A DNA stretch of 64,000 nt from DTFZ01 sp050260375 (lineage in GTDB: Bacteria; Bacillota; Clostridia; Christensenellales; SZUA-584), in assembly GCA_050260375.1 (NCBI GenBank), contig JBLNCA010000049.1, positions 1-64,000 of the forward strand, written 5' to 3'. Position numbers and translations under genes: made by a program. The notes beneath the pieces were generated by a model. The model saw only the letters and a program-made list of their open reading frames with translations. It did not search any database and was not told the DNA's origin. Positions 44,152-52,744 of this stretch are shown here, piece by piece (within the stretch, counting starts at the first letter, position 1; each line of letters begins with the position of its first letter).

Positions 44152-44177
44152 AGCGGTGTGAGTACACATCGCTTTTT
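44152..44177. terminator. Bidirectional terminator between convergent genes
   Basis: Stem AGCGGTGTG (44152-44160), loop AGTA, CACATCGCT (44165-44173), one wobble, with an A run before and five T after. It serves the guanine deaminase gene and the LacI gene. Confidence 0.8.
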
Positions 44178-44211
44178 ATATGTAGGCTGGATGATTATTC
44201 GGGCGGATATA

Positions 44212-45210
44212 TTAAAGCGTTGTTTCGCGCAGTATTACGGTAGGCTTTAATGTGACCTTTGAACTGCGTCGCGGCTTTTTGTTTATGATATCCATCAAAA
44301 GCTGTACGCCCGAATCGCCTATTTCTTCCGCGGGCTGTTTTACAGTGCTTAGCCGGGGGCGAAGCATGGACGCAAACGGGTGGTCGTCGTAGCCTATCAC
44401 CGCAAGCTGCTTCGGTACGGATATTCCGAACGATTGCGCCGCGTTAAGCACGCCGAAAGCGGTATTGTCATCCGCGGCAAACACCGCGTCGGGAAGGCTG
44501 CCGCTCGTTACCCAGCCTTGGACCGCTTCGAATCCGCAGGCGACAGTAAAGTCGCCTTTTACAATAAGGTTGTTGTCGGGCTCAATGCCGCTGTCGCGCA
44601 GCGCCTCAATATAGCCGCGCATTCTCTCCTGGCTGCTCTCGAAATGCTCCGAGCCGGAAATGTGGGCTACTTTTCGCGCGCCCGCTTTTATAAGGCTCAT
44701 CGTGGCTTCATATCCGCCGGTGAAGTTGTCCACCGAGACGGTGGGAGCCTGGAGGTTGACCTTATGCTGGTCGAGCAGCACGACGGGTATGTTGCGCTTT
44801 TTCAGCTCGAAAAAGTAATCGGTGTTATATACCGGCGTAAGCACTATTACGCCGTCCACGCGGCCTTCCATCACGAGTGAGGCATATACGCTTTCGGAGA
44901 AATCGGCGTCGCTCGCGGCAGAGACTACCACCATAAACATTTCGCAGTCTTTTAAAGCCTTTTCGACCGACGACATCACCTGAATTATAAAAGCGTCGGC
45001 CAGATGCGGAACGACGAGCGCTATCATGCCCGTCTTTCCGCTGGAAAGAGACCTTGCTGCCGCGTTAGGCCTGTAGTCAAGCTCTTTAATTGCTTCTTCA
45101 ACCTTTATTCTGTTGCTTTGCCTTACTCTCGGGTTGTTGTTAAGTACCCTCGATACCGTAACTACCGAAAGCCCGGTCTTTTTAGCAATGTCGTAAATAT
45201 TTACAGCCAT
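44212..45210 (-). CDS. LacI-family repressor (sugar region 1)
   Basis: This 332-residue protein has an N-terminal LacI helix-turn-helix and hinge helix (NIYDIAKKTGLSVVTVSRVL, around 4-23; YRPNAAARSL) and a periplasmic-binding-like sensor domain. It lies just beyond the GPH transporter gene and probably controls the divergent transporter/PIG-L promoters, which carry TTAAACCG-type operators. GGGGAG precedes ATG. Confidence 0.92.
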   Translation of the reverse strand: MAVNIYDIAKKTGLSVVTVSRVLNNNPRVRQSNRIKVEEAIKELDYRPNAAARSLSSGKTGMIALVVPHLADAFIIQVMSSVEKALKDCEMFMVVVSAASDADFSESVYASLVMEGRVDGVIVLTPVYNTDYFFELKKRNIPVVLLDQHKVNLQAPTVSVDNFTGGYEATMSLIKAGARKVAHISGSEHFESSQERMRGYIEALRDSGIEPDNNLIVKGDFTVACGFEAVQGWVTSGSLPDAVFAADDNTAFGVLNAAQSFGISVPKQLAVIGYDDHPFASMLRPRLSTVKQPAEEIGDSGVQLLMDIINKKPRRSSKVTLKPTVILRETTL

Positions 45211-45246
45211 GAAACGCTCCCCGCCGACGAGCCGGTATTAACTTCG

Positions 45247-45278
45247 CGCCCCGAAAAGCCGTGAAATTTATCGGGGCG
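45247..45278. repeat. Hairpin resembling a decayed GGGG-type palindrome
   Basis: CGCCCCGA (45247-45254) / TCGGGGCG (45271-45278) with AAAGCCGTGAAATTTA between, followed by TTTTGTTT on the plus strand. The CCCC...AAAGCCGTGA...GGGG layout recalls the dispersed family. It could also be a simple terminator. Confidence 0.45.
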
Positions 45279-45343
45279 TTTTGTTTCCCCATTATACCCT
45301 ACTATTGCGCGTTATTCAAATACCGGCTCGCCGAAGAGCTTTA

Positions 45344-46675
45344 TTATGCTTCGAGCCTTCTTGTTTCAAGCTCCTTTAAAATCTGCGCGTAGCGCTTTTC
45401 GGACAGGTCGTAGAACAGCATTATAACTGCCATGAGCGCGAGCCCGATTGCCGGAGCCCATGAAAGCATCATGTTCATCGCGTCAAGCGCGGAAGCTTTC
45501 TGTACGGCGTTTGCCACATACCCCGACCACTCGAGCCAATAGCCGGGTATCGCTCCTCCCAAGGCGCCGGAAAGCAGCGTTGCGAATGTACCCATTGAGA
45601 ATATGATGCTTTCGGAACGCTTGCCTGTCTTCCATTCGCCGTATTCTACGGTATCGGCCTGCATAGAGAGCGTCATTACCATCATAACGCCGATGCCCAC
45701 CATCGAGAGCGCGTTGAATGCGAACACCAGCCAGCCCTGCACGAAATAGATCGCGGCGCTGAACACCGCGCCGAATATGCCGCCTGCAATAATGGTTTTT
45801 TTCTTGCCGAGCTTTCTGGAGACAGGAGGCGTCAGCATCATTGCCGCAACCATAGGCACGAGCCCGACGCCCACAAATATCGAAACGAGGTCTTTATTGC
45901 CGACTATATAATCGAAATAATAAACCCCAATTGTCTGCTTGATGGATATGGCGATGCCGGAGGTAAGGGTTACGAGCAGTACAAGTATAAGGGGCTTGTT
46001 TTTTGCCACCAGATTAAGCGTATCCTTGAATTTCTCGTTACGCTTGGGAACCGCTTTTATGCGCTCTTTCGTAAATACGGCCGCAATCACCGCGCCTCCG
46101 GCGCATATCGAACCGAATATCAGAGCGGTAAAGAAGAATCCGTTTGAATCGTTGCCGCCGCCCAGCAGCGAGACGAGCGGTATCGTCACCACATAGGCGA
46201 TAAGCGAGCCTATCGTTGCCGTTATTTTTGGCCAGGATACGATGCGGGTTCTCTCGCCCGGGTCGTCCGTCATCGAAGGGGCCATCGACCAATACGGTAT
46301 ATCCATGAAGCTGTATACCGAACTCCATAAAAGATATGTTACGAATGCGTATACGACTTTGCCGGTTGTGTCAAGACCCGGGTTGATGAAGCAAAGAACG
46401 GTGGTAACGCCTATCAGCACTCCGCCGACAAGCACGAACGGGCGGTATTTACCCGACTTTAGGCGCGCGCGGTCTATTATTAAGCCGGTAAGCGGATCGT
46501 TTGCCGCGTCCCATATGCGCGCGATAAGGAAAAGCGTTGCAACAACGGCGGGCCCGATGCCTACCGAGTCCGTTAAAAAGTTCATCAGATACGTCATCAT
46601 CAGCCCGTACGCGAAATTCTGCCCGAACGCTCCCATGCTATATGCGAATTTCTCAGAACCAGAGACCTTTTCCAT
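45344..46675 (-). CDS. GPH-family (MelB-like) sugar:cation symporter
   Basis: This 443-residue, 12-helix membrane transporter has the family motif DAANDPLTGLIIDR (around 55-68) and PYWSMAPSM (around 124-132). GPH carriers import disaccharides, glycosides or uronides with a cation. AGGAGGGG precedes ATG. A good minus-strand promoter (46760-46789) and a LacI-type operator (46723-46735) lie upstream. Gene context suggests it imports the substrate of the PIG-L/GH4/BadF-kinase operon transcribed the other way. Confidence 0.92.
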   Translation of the reverse strand: MEKVSGSEKFAYSMGAFGQNFAYGLMMTYLMNFLTDSVGIGPAVVATLFLIARIWDAANDPLTGLIIDRARLKSGKYRPFVLVGGVLIGVTTVLCFINPGLDTTGKVVYAFVTYLLWSSVYSFMDIPYWSMAPSMTDDPGERTRIVSWPKITATIGSLIAYVVTIPLVSLLGGGNDSNGFFFTALIFGSICAGGAVIAAVFTKERIKAVPKRNEKFKDTLNLVAKNKPLILVLLVTLTSGIAISIKQTIGVYYFDYIVGNKDLVSIFVGVGLVPMVAAMMLTPPVSRKLGKKKTIIAGGIFGAVFSAAIYFVQGWLVFAFNALSMVGIGVMMVMTLSMQADTVEYGEWKTGKRSESIIFSMGTFATLLSGALGGAIPGYWLEWSGYVANAVQKASALDAMNMMLSWAPAIGLALMAVIMLFYDLSEKRYAQILKELETRRLEA

Positions 46676-46722
46676 ATTGCCCCTCCTATAAAAAAGTTTG
46701 CAGCGACAAGACCCTAAAGAAG

Positions 46723-46735
46723 TTAAACCGATTAA
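46723..46735. promoter_or_regulatory. LacI-type operator 1 (transporter side)
   Basis: TTAAACCGATTAA, matching the site at 46807-46820. It lies about 20 bp downstream of the expected transcription start of the minus-strand promoter. Confidence 0.55.
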
Positions 46736-46759
46736 ATTAAGATACTAAAATGTGTATCT

Positions 46760-46789
46760 ATTATACCGAATAAAAAGAGCATTAGTCAA
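46760..46789 (-). promoter_or_regulatory. Promoter of the GPH transporter gene
   Basis: Minus strand: TTGACT (46784-46789), 18-bp spacer, TATAAT (46760-46765). Confidence 0.65.
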
Positions 46790-46806
46790 TATATATACAA
46801 TAAATA

Positions 46807-46820
46807 TTAAACCGGTTAAA
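46807..46820. promoter_or_regulatory. LacI-type operator 2 (PIG-L side)
   Basis: TTAAACCGGTTAAA, the more symmetric of the two sites, abutting the -35 hexamer of the PIG-L promoter. Confidence 0.6.
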
Positions 46821-46848
46821 TTGACACTCCGGTATATTATATGATAAT
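46821..46848 (+). promoter_or_regulatory. Promoter of the PIG-L/GH4/kinase operon
   Basis: TTGACA (46821-46826), 16-bp spacer, GATAAT (46843-46848), directly next to operator 2. Confidence 0.65.
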
Positions 46849-46882
46849 ATACTGGCATATAATACGTACGGAGGACGCCTTT

Positions 46883-47629
46883 ATGGATATAAGCGATATA
46901 CTGCCTTTGCCGGATATTGAGCACTGCGGCAGCCTTCTTTGCATACAGCCGCATCCGGACGACAACGAAGTGGGCGCGGGCGCCACGATAGCAAAGCTTG
47001 CGGCCAAAGGATGCAACGTCACTTATCTGACGGTAACGGACGGCTCTTTGGGCAGCATGGACGCATCGGCGAGCCTGGGGGAAATAGCCGAGATACGAAG
47101 GAACGAGGCGAGGACGTCGGCGTCCTATCTTGGAGCGTCGGAATGCATATTCCTTGGCTTTCCCGACGGAAGCTATCCCGACGAAAAGCTGCTGTGCCAA
47201 AGCATCGTAAGCGTTATACGCAAAGTTAAGCCAGAAATCGTAATGGCGCCCGATCCTTTTCTGCCATACGAGGCTCATCCGGACCACCGAAAGGTTGGCA
47301 TGGCTGCCGTCGAAGCGTGCCTTTTCAGCCCGTTCCCCGGCTTTAAGACTCAGGAACAAACCGCGGCATGGTCCGTCGGCGGCATAGCGTTTCACAGTAC
47401 GGCATACCCAAACACGTTTATCGGCGTGGACGCTACGTGGGATATGAAGAAAAAGGCGCTTGCCATGCACGAAAGCCAGTTCTCCAAGGAGATGCTTGAA
47501 AGGCTCTGCATGTATTTTGATTTTAAGGCAGCGAAGTACGCGGAGCGGTGCCAGTGTGAAAGGGCTGAGGCGTTCAAGGTGTTAAGCTGCGACCATCTGC
47601 ATATGAATGTCGATACGATAAATCTGTAA
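46883..47629 (+). CDS. PIG-L/LmbE-family N-deacetylase
   Basis: This 248-residue zinc deacetylase has the family motifs PHPDDNEVGAG (around 24-34) and AHPDHRKVG (around 131-139). PIG-L enzymes remove N-acetyl groups from GlcNAc-containing compounds; archaeal diacetylchitobiose deacetylases belong to this family. GGAGG sits eight bases before ATG 46883; the longer frame from 46841 starts inside the promoter and is rejected. It is followed 12 bp later by the GH4 gene. An amino-disaccharide substrate is inferred from the operon. Confidence 0.85.
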   Translation: MDISDILPLPDIEHCGSLLCIQPHPDDNEVGAGATIAKLAAKGCNVTYLTVTDGSLGSMDASASLGEIAEIRRNEARTSASYLGASECIFLGFPDGSYPDEKLLCQSIVSVIRKVKPEIVMAPDPFLPYEAHPDHRKVGMAAVEACLFSPFPGFKTQEQTAAWSVGGIAFHSTAYPNTFIGVDATWDMKKKALAMHESQFSKEMLERLCMYFDFKAAKYAERCQCERAEAFKVLSCDHLHMNVDTINL

Positions 47630-47641
47630 AGGAAGTGCGCA

Positions 47642-48994
47642 ATGAAACTGACGGTAATAGGCGGAGGCAGCAGCTACACGCCCGAGTTGGCGGACGGCGT
47701 AATAAAAAACTACGCTACGTTCCCCGTGACTGAGATTACGCTTGTGGACATAGAGGAAGGCCGGCAAAAAGCCGAGATAATCTGCGCACTTTTAAAGCGC
47801 ATGTTCAAAAGAGCGCGCCTGCCGATAGACGTAAGCGCTTCCCTTGACAGGCGCCGCGCGCTGAATGGCGCAGACTTCGTTATATCCCAGTTCAGGGCCG
47901 GAGGGCTTGCCGCACGCTCGAAAGACGAAAAGATACCTTTAAAATACGGCGTAATAGGGCAGGAGACAACCGGCCCGGGCGGGTTTGCGAACGCTCTGAG
48001 AACGATACCCGAAGCGCTCGCTCTGTGCCGGGACATTCAGCAAGAGTGCCCCGACGCGTGGCTAGTAAACTTTACCAACCCGTCGGGCATAATAACCGAA
48101 GCTGTTCTCTCTCATACGGGCGTTAAATGCATAGGCCTTTGCAACGTGCCCATTAACATGGAGCGCGAGATAATAAGAGCGCTTAACATGGATACGGGGT
48201 CCCCAAAAAGTCGTGAGGCTTTTTGGAGTGTAAATAAATCGCGCGTGCGCTGCATGTTTGCCGGGCTCAATCATTTGAGCTTCATAGGAAAGCTTTTCGT
48301 GGACGGGCAGGACGTGCTTCTGTCCGGGGACTTGCCGCGCATAGGGGAAAGCGTAGTCAAAAACATCGCCGGACCCGAAATACCGGCGGACGTAATCGAC
48401 GCTTTTCGGCTGATACCGTCGCCGTATTTACGGTACTATTATATGGAGCGCGACATGCTCGAAGAAGAGATGGAAAAATACAGGCAGACGGGGAAAACGA
48501 GGGCCGACGAGGTAAGGGAAACGGAGGCTGTGTTGTTTGAAAAATACCGCGACGAAACGCTGGCCGAAAAGCCCGAGGAGCTATCGAAGCGCGGAGGCTC
48601 GCTGTATTCCGAAGCCGCCGTTGCGCTGATGAACAGCATATGGAACGACAGCGGGGAAATACATGTGGTCAATACGTTAAACCGCGGCGCTATAACCGAC
48701 CTGCCGTATGACGCGGTTGTCGAGACCAACTGCACAATTGGCAGGCACGGGGCGACTCCGCTTGCCTACGGGCCGCTTCCCAAGCAGATTAGCGGGCTAG
48801 TGCATCACGTAAAGTGTTACGAGCGGCTGACGATTGAGGCTGCATTGAGCGGCGACGTTAAAAAAGGGGTTATGGCGCTGGCAAGCAACCCGCTCGTGCG
48901 GGACGTAAAGCTCGCAAAAGCGCTGTTTGAGGATATACTGGCGGAGAATAAGGATTATCTGGGCGCGTTTATGAGGGGTGCCCAAAACACCTGA
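47642..48994 (+). CDS. GH4 6-phospho-glycosidase with an inserted palindrome
   Basis: This 450-residue NAD+/divalent-metal glycosidase of family GH4 has the nucleotide site MKLTVIGGGSSYTPEL, the RAGGLAARSKDEKIPLK and GQETTGPGGF blocks, and metal ligands Cys167 (GLCNVPIN) and His211 (AGLNHLS). Family members hydrolyse 6-phospho-beta-glucosides, alpha-glucosides or 6-phospho-chitobiose derivatives (ChbF type). Residues 185-198 (TGSPKSREAFWSVN) are encoded by a 42-bp palindromic repeat. Without it the sequence reads NMDKSRVRCMFAGLNH, as in ordinary members, and the Cys-His spacing becomes 30. The enzyme may be active with an extra loop, or impaired. Confidence 0.9.
   Translation: MKLTVIGGGSSYTPELADGVIKNYATFPVTEITLVDIEEGRQKAEIICALLKRMFKRARLPIDVSASLDRRRALNGADFVISQFRAGGLAARSKDEKIPLKYGVIGQETTGPGGFANALRTIPEALALCRDIQQECPDAWLVNFTNPSGIITEAVLSHTGVKCIGLCNVPINMEREIIRALNMDTGSPKSREAFWSVNKSRVRCMFAGLNHLSFIGKLFVDGQDVLLSGDLPRIGESVVKNIAGPEIPADVIDAFRLIPSPYLRYYYMERDMLEEEMEKYRQTGKTRADEVRETEAVLFEKYRDETLAEKPEELSKRGGSLYSEAAVALMNSIWNDSGEIHVVNTLNRGAITDLPYDAVVETNCTIGRHGATPLAYGPLPKQISGLVHHVKCYERLTIEAALSGDVKKGVMALASNPLVRDVKLAKALFEDILAENKDYLGAFMRGAQNT
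48194..48235 (+). repeat. GGGG-type palindrome, copy F, in frame inside GH4
   Basis: ACGGGGTCCCC, AAAAAG-TCGTGAGG-CTTTTT, GGAGTGTAAAT: 42 bp. It differs by two G-to-A changes from the minus-strand reading of the unit at 21085-21125. The length is a multiple of three and the frame used has no stop, so it adds exactly 14 codons. Confidence 0.93.
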
Positions 48995-49028
48995 AACTTA
49001 TTGTAGCGAATATGAAAGTTGGTGCGAT

Positions 49029-49961
49029 ATGAAATACATAGCGGGAGTGGACGGAGGCGCGTCAAAGACGCTTTGCGTGATAGGCGACGAGCAGGGGCGC
49101 ATACTCTCCAAAGGAATATCATCCGGTTCGAGCTATCATACAGTCGGTTTGGACGCGGCAAAGAAAGCCGTTGAAAGCGCTGTCGCCGAAGCGGCGCGAG
49201 CAATCGGAATAAATAAGAAAGATATAAGCTACACCGTGCTTGGAATGGCGAGCGCGGACCTTGAGTCCGACTTTGAGGTGCTGGGCGAAGCGTTTGCAGC
49301 AATACTGCCGCCCGGGCGCTTTAAGATACTTAACGATACCTGGATAGGCCTGCGCGCGGGCATACGTGAAAACTGGGGCGTCGTATCGATATGCGGGACG
49401 GGGGGCGCGTGCGCCGGCAGGAATAAGGCGGGCGAAGAGGTAAGGCTTTTAAACTTAAGCTATGAGCTGGGCAATTGCGGCGGAGGCGCGGATATCGCGC
49501 GGATGGCGCTGCACTACGCGTTCCGCTCCAAAGAAAAGACGGGGCCAACCACCGCGCTCGAGCATGAGATACCAAAAGCGATGGGTGTAAGCAGCCTTGA
49601 CGACATCGTTCATACGGCACTTACTATGGACGTCAGCCCTGAGGACATATATGAGATACCGGTGCTGGTGGGCGCACTGGCATGCGAAGGAGACGCCGTA
49701 TGCCAGGACATATTCATTAAAATCGGCCATGAGATGGGGGAGATAGCGTCGGGCGTAATAAAAAGGCTGGGTATGCAGGGAGAACGGTTTGCCGTGACGC
49801 TTATAGGCAGCGTGTTTAAATCGGATTGCCCGCTGCTGTTTGACGAGTACACTACGACGGTGCACCGCGCCGCGCCGTTTGCCGATATTTCCGTAGCAAA
49901 CGAACCGCCCGCCCACGGAGCATATTACCTCGCGCTCGAAGAATACGCGCAGTTAACCTGA
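49029..49961 (+). CDS. BadF/BadG-type sugar (N-acetylglucosamine-like) kinase
   Basis: This 310-residue ASKHA-fold ATPase has phosphate loops GVDGGASKTLCVIGD (around 5-19) and VSICGTGGACAG (around 120-131) and the ELGNCGGGADIARMAL segment. Relatives phosphorylate N-acetylglucosamine or glucosamine. ATG 49029 matches the family start but has only a weak ribosome binding site; GTG 48978, inside the end of GH4, is an alternative. As the third gene of the operon it could supply the phosphorylated sugar that GH4 needs, since no PTS gene is present. Confidence 0.85.
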   Translation: MKYIAGVDGGASKTLCVIGDEQGRILSKGISSGSSYHTVGLDAAKKAVESAVAEAARAIGINKKDISYTVLGMASADLESDFEVLGEAFAAILPPGRFKILNDTWIGLRAGIRENWGVVSICGTGGACAGRNKAGEEVRLLNLSYELGNCGGGADIARMALHYAFRSKEKTGPTTALEHEIPKAMGVSSLDDIVHTALTMDVSPEDIYEIPVLVGALACEGDAVCQDIFIKIGHEMGEIASGVIKRLGMQGERFAVTLIGSVFKSDCPLLFDEYTTTVHRAAPFADISVANEPPAHGAYYLALEEYAQLT

Positions 49962-50052
49962 CACGTCCGAAAGCGGCGGTAGCTTAAGCAAAGCGCATTA
50001 TAGCTGCGGAGCGATACGGGCTGATGAAAAATACCCTTTGTAATGCCAGAAG

Positions 50053-50077
50053 CCCCATAAGCTTTTGGCTTATGGGG
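50053..50077. repeat. GGGG-type palindrome, copy G (short form)
   Basis: CCCCATAAGC, loop TTTTG, GCTTATGGGG, then TGAAAGG. A perfect 10-bp stem without the leading GGGG. It lies after the kinase gene and could also stop transcription. Confidence 0.65.
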
Positions 50078-50193
50078 TGAAAGGCTATATACCTACGCGC
50101 ATAAAGGCAAGGGAATCGACAAACAGGGCTATAGTGTAACACATGTAATAACCGACTCGCATATCAAATTTTCCATGTTGATAAAAATACGGG

Positions 50194-50221
50194 TTGACAT
50201 TTTTTTAACTTCAGTTATAAT
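50194..50221 (+). promoter_or_regulatory. Consensus promoter of the GH65 gene
   Basis: TTGACA (50194-50199), 16-bp spacer, TATAAT (50216-50221): both hexamers are perfect. Confidence 0.8.
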
Positions 50222-50226
50222 ATTCA

Positions 50227-50242
50227 ATGAAACCGGTTGCAT
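50227..50242. promoter_or_regulatory. LacI-type operator at the GH65 start of transcription
   Basis: ATGAAACCGGTTGCAT, a near-palindrome covering the expected +1 region. It shares AAYCGGTTGCAT with the site at 52660-52675, pointing to the LacI protein encoded at 52745. Confidence 0.7.
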
Positions 50243-50341
50243 AATCTCAAGTAAAATTAGTTTAAATAATATCAAATCCAGAGTATTATTCGTAAAAAGT
50301 ACCGGAATATCACTGAAAGCGGTAGGCATTTTCGGAGTAAT

Positions 50342-52609
50342 ATGAAGCGTATTGTCAAGCAGCATCCGTATAAAATCATAATCGAAGAGTTCAAAAACGC
50401 CGATATGCGCTATTTGGAGTCCGTCATGTCGCTATCGAACGGGTACATGGGCATGCGCGGAAGCTTTGAAGAGGGAAGCGCCGCCCCAGGACTTAAAGGC
50501 ACGTATATCGCGGGCGTTTGGTACCCGGACAGAACGAGGGTAGGATGGTGGAAGAACGGCTATCCCGATTTTTTCGGAAAGGCCGTAAACGCATTAAACC
50601 TGATAGATATAGACGTATATGCAAACGGCGCGCGAGTGCTGATGTCCGAAGAAAGCCTTGTAAAGTTTTACTGTGAACTCGATATGCGGCAGTCGGTATT
50701 AAAGCGCTCCGCCGTGTTGGCGTCGCCCTGCGGCAACATAACCGTTGAGTCGCAAAGGTTTTTAAGCTTTGATATGAAACATATCTGCGCCATACGGTAT
50801 AAAGTAACGGCCTCCGAGGCGGTTTCGCTCTCGCTTATGCCGCATATAGACTTTGACGTATTCAATGAATCGGCCAACTATAACGAAAAGCTGATGAACG
50901 CAAAATGCCAGAGCTTTCAGCGCGGCATAGGGTATATAGAAGGGGCAACGAAGGACAACGAGTTCGGCAAGGAAACGTTCGGCGTGTGCGCGGCAATGAG
51001 CGTATCGGCTTCGGGCGAACCGGATGTCAAGGAAACGCTTCGTGAAGGCTACGCAGGGCTCGATATGCGCTTCAGCCTCGAAGCGGGGCAGAGCGCGCAG
51101 ATAGACAAAATAGTATCGGTTTTTACGACAAGGGACGGCGTATCGCCCGGGCAAGAAGCGCTCCGCGCCGCCGAAGAAGCCGCGGAGATCGGCTATGACG
51201 CTCTGCTTGAGCGCCATGTCCGCAAATTTTCGGAACGCATGCGGGGGTGCGATATCGAGCTTGAAGGCGACGAGCTCGCGCAGCAGGGCGCCAGGTACTG
51301 CATATACCAGCTTGCTTCGACGTTCGACGGCAGCGATAATAGGCTGAACATTGGGCCGAAGGGCATGACGGGAGAAAAATACGGCGGCGCGGCGTATTGG
51401 GACACCGACGCGTTCCTGATACCGTTCTATCTCGCAACGCACGACCAAAGCGTCGCGAAGAATCTGCTTAAGTTCAGGTTCGATATGCTTAAAGAAGCGA
51501 AGGCAAACGCAAAAAAGCTGGGGCTTAAAGGCGCGCTGTACCCTATGGTGACGTTCGACGGCAGCGAGTGCCATAACGAATGGGAGATAACTTTTGAGGA
51601 GATACACAGGAACGGCGCAGTCGCTTACGCTATATTCAACTACGCAACATATACCGGCGACACGGAATACCTTATTAAATACGGCTTTCCCGTGCTGCTG
51701 GAGATATCAAGGTTCTGGGCTGGCAGAGTGAGCTGGAGCGATAAAAAGCGCGCTTACGTTTATCTCGGCGTTACGGGCCCCAACGAATACGAAAACAACG
51801 TGAACAACAACTGGTATACGAACAGGATTGCAAAGTGGTGCCTCGATTATACGGTTTTTGTGGCAGAAGAGTATAAAGACGCGCTCAAAGGCTATACGCA
51901 GCAGGAGATAGACGAGTTCAGGCAAATATCCGCAGGCATTTACCTTCCTTACGACAGCGAACAGGGTGTTTTCCTGCAGCAGGACGGGTGGCAGGATAAG
52001 GAGCTTATAAAGACCGAGTGCATTCCGCCCGGCGAGCGGCCGCTTTGGCAGCATTGGTCGTGGGACAGAATACTTCGCTCGTGCTTTATAAAGCAGGCGG
52101 ACGTGGTGCAGGGCCTTTATTTTCTCGACGACGATTACGACAGGGAAACGGTAAGGCGGAACTTTGAGTACTACGAGCAATTTACCGTTCATGAGTCGAG
52201 CCTTTCCGCGGGCATACATTCCGTCGTTGCGTCAAGGGCGGGGCTGTATGACAAAGCGCACGAGCTTTTTTTAAGAGCCGCGAGGCTCGACATTGACGAT
52301 CTTGGCAACGACACGTCCGACGGGCTGCATATAACGGCGATGTCGGGGGCATGGCTCGCGGTGGTACAGGGGTTTGCGGGTATGAAGACGACAGGAGACA
52401 TGCTTGAATTCCGGCCGTACCTGCCGAAGCAGCTAACTGCATATTCATTTACGGTTAACTACAGGGGAACATCAATGCGGATAGAAGTGTCCGCTCGCGG
52501 CATAAAAGCAACAAGGCTAAGTGGCGGCGCCGTCCGAATACGGGTGTATAAAAACGCATACCTGCTTAACGAGTCGTGCGAATGCGCTCTTGAAACAGAC
52601 TGCGGGTAA
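50342..52609 (+). CDS. GH65 glycoside phosphorylase (inverting, alpha-glucobiose type)
   Basis: This 755-residue protein has the GH65 layout: N-terminal beta-sandwich, linker, (alpha/alpha)6 barrel (AYWDTDAFLIPFYLATHD; ECHNEWEITFEEIHRNGAVAYA) and C-terminal beta domain. The general acid is Glu482 in GPNEYENNVNN. Family members phosphorolyse maltose, kojibiose, nigerose or trehalose to glucose and beta-glucose-1-phosphate. The linkage cannot be told from sequence. The beta-phosphoglucomutase gene at 60158 fits such a product. CGGAG precedes ATG; the leader carries a consensus promoter and operator. Confidence 0.9.
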   Translation: MKRIVKQHPYKIIIEEFKNADMRYLESVMSLSNGYMGMRGSFEEGSAAPGLKGTYIAGVWYPDRTRVGWWKNGYPDFFGKAVNALNLIDIDVYANGARVLMSEESLVKFYCELDMRQSVLKRSAVLASPCGNITVESQRFLSFDMKHICAIRYKVTASEAVSLSLMPHIDFDVFNESANYNEKLMNAKCQSFQRGIGYIEGATKDNEFGKETFGVCAAMSVSASGEPDVKETLREGYAGLDMRFSLEAGQSAQIDKIVSVFTTRDGVSPGQEALRAAEEAAEIGYDALLERHVRKFSERMRGCDIELEGDELAQQGARYCIYQLASTFDGSDNRLNIGPKGMTGEKYGGAAYWDTDAFLIPFYLATHDQSVAKNLLKFRFDMLKEAKANAKKLGLKGALYPMVTFDGSECHNEWEITFEEIHRNGAVAYAIFNYATYTGDTEYLIKYGFPVLLEISRFWAGRVSWSDKKRAYVYLGVTGPNEYENNVNNNWYTNRIAKWCLDYTVFVAEEYKDALKGYTQQEIDEFRQISAGIYLPYDSEQGVFLQQDGWQDKELIKTECIPPGERPLWQHWSWDRILRSCFIKQADVVQGLYFLDDDYDRETVRRNFEYYEQFTVHESSLSAGIHSVVASRAGLYDKAHELFLRAARLDIDDLGNDTSDGLHITAMSGAWLAVVQGFAGMKTTGDMLEFRPYLPKQLTAYSFTVNYRGTSMRIEVSARGIKATRLSGGAVRIRVYKNAYLLNESCECALETDCG

Positions 52610-52659
52610 CAGGCAGCTTATCATCGAGTGATTGTATGCCTGGTTATTCATTAATAAGA

Positions 52660-52675
52660 ATGCAATCGGTTGCAT
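52660..52675. promoter_or_regulatory. LacI-type operator upstream of its own regulator gene
   Basis: ATGCAATCGGTTGCAT, with perfect ATGCAA/TTGCAT outer arms, 70 bp before the LacI gene. It suggests autoregulation and control of the downstream GH13/ABC genes. Confidence 0.7.
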
Positions 52676-52693
52676 AGATTGTAATAGACAAAA

Positions 52694-52730
52694 GTGCCTC
52701 CAAAAAGCATAAAGCTTTAGGGGGCGGAAA
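52694..52730 (+). repeat. GGGG-type palindrome, copy H (degenerate)
   Basis: GTGCCTCCAAAAAGC, ATA, AAGCTTTAGGGGGCGGAAA: outer and inner pairs are kept with a mismatch between. The ribosome binding site GGAG of the LacI gene begins at 52733. Confidence 0.5.
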
Positions 52731-52744
52731 ATGGAGTGATTTAT

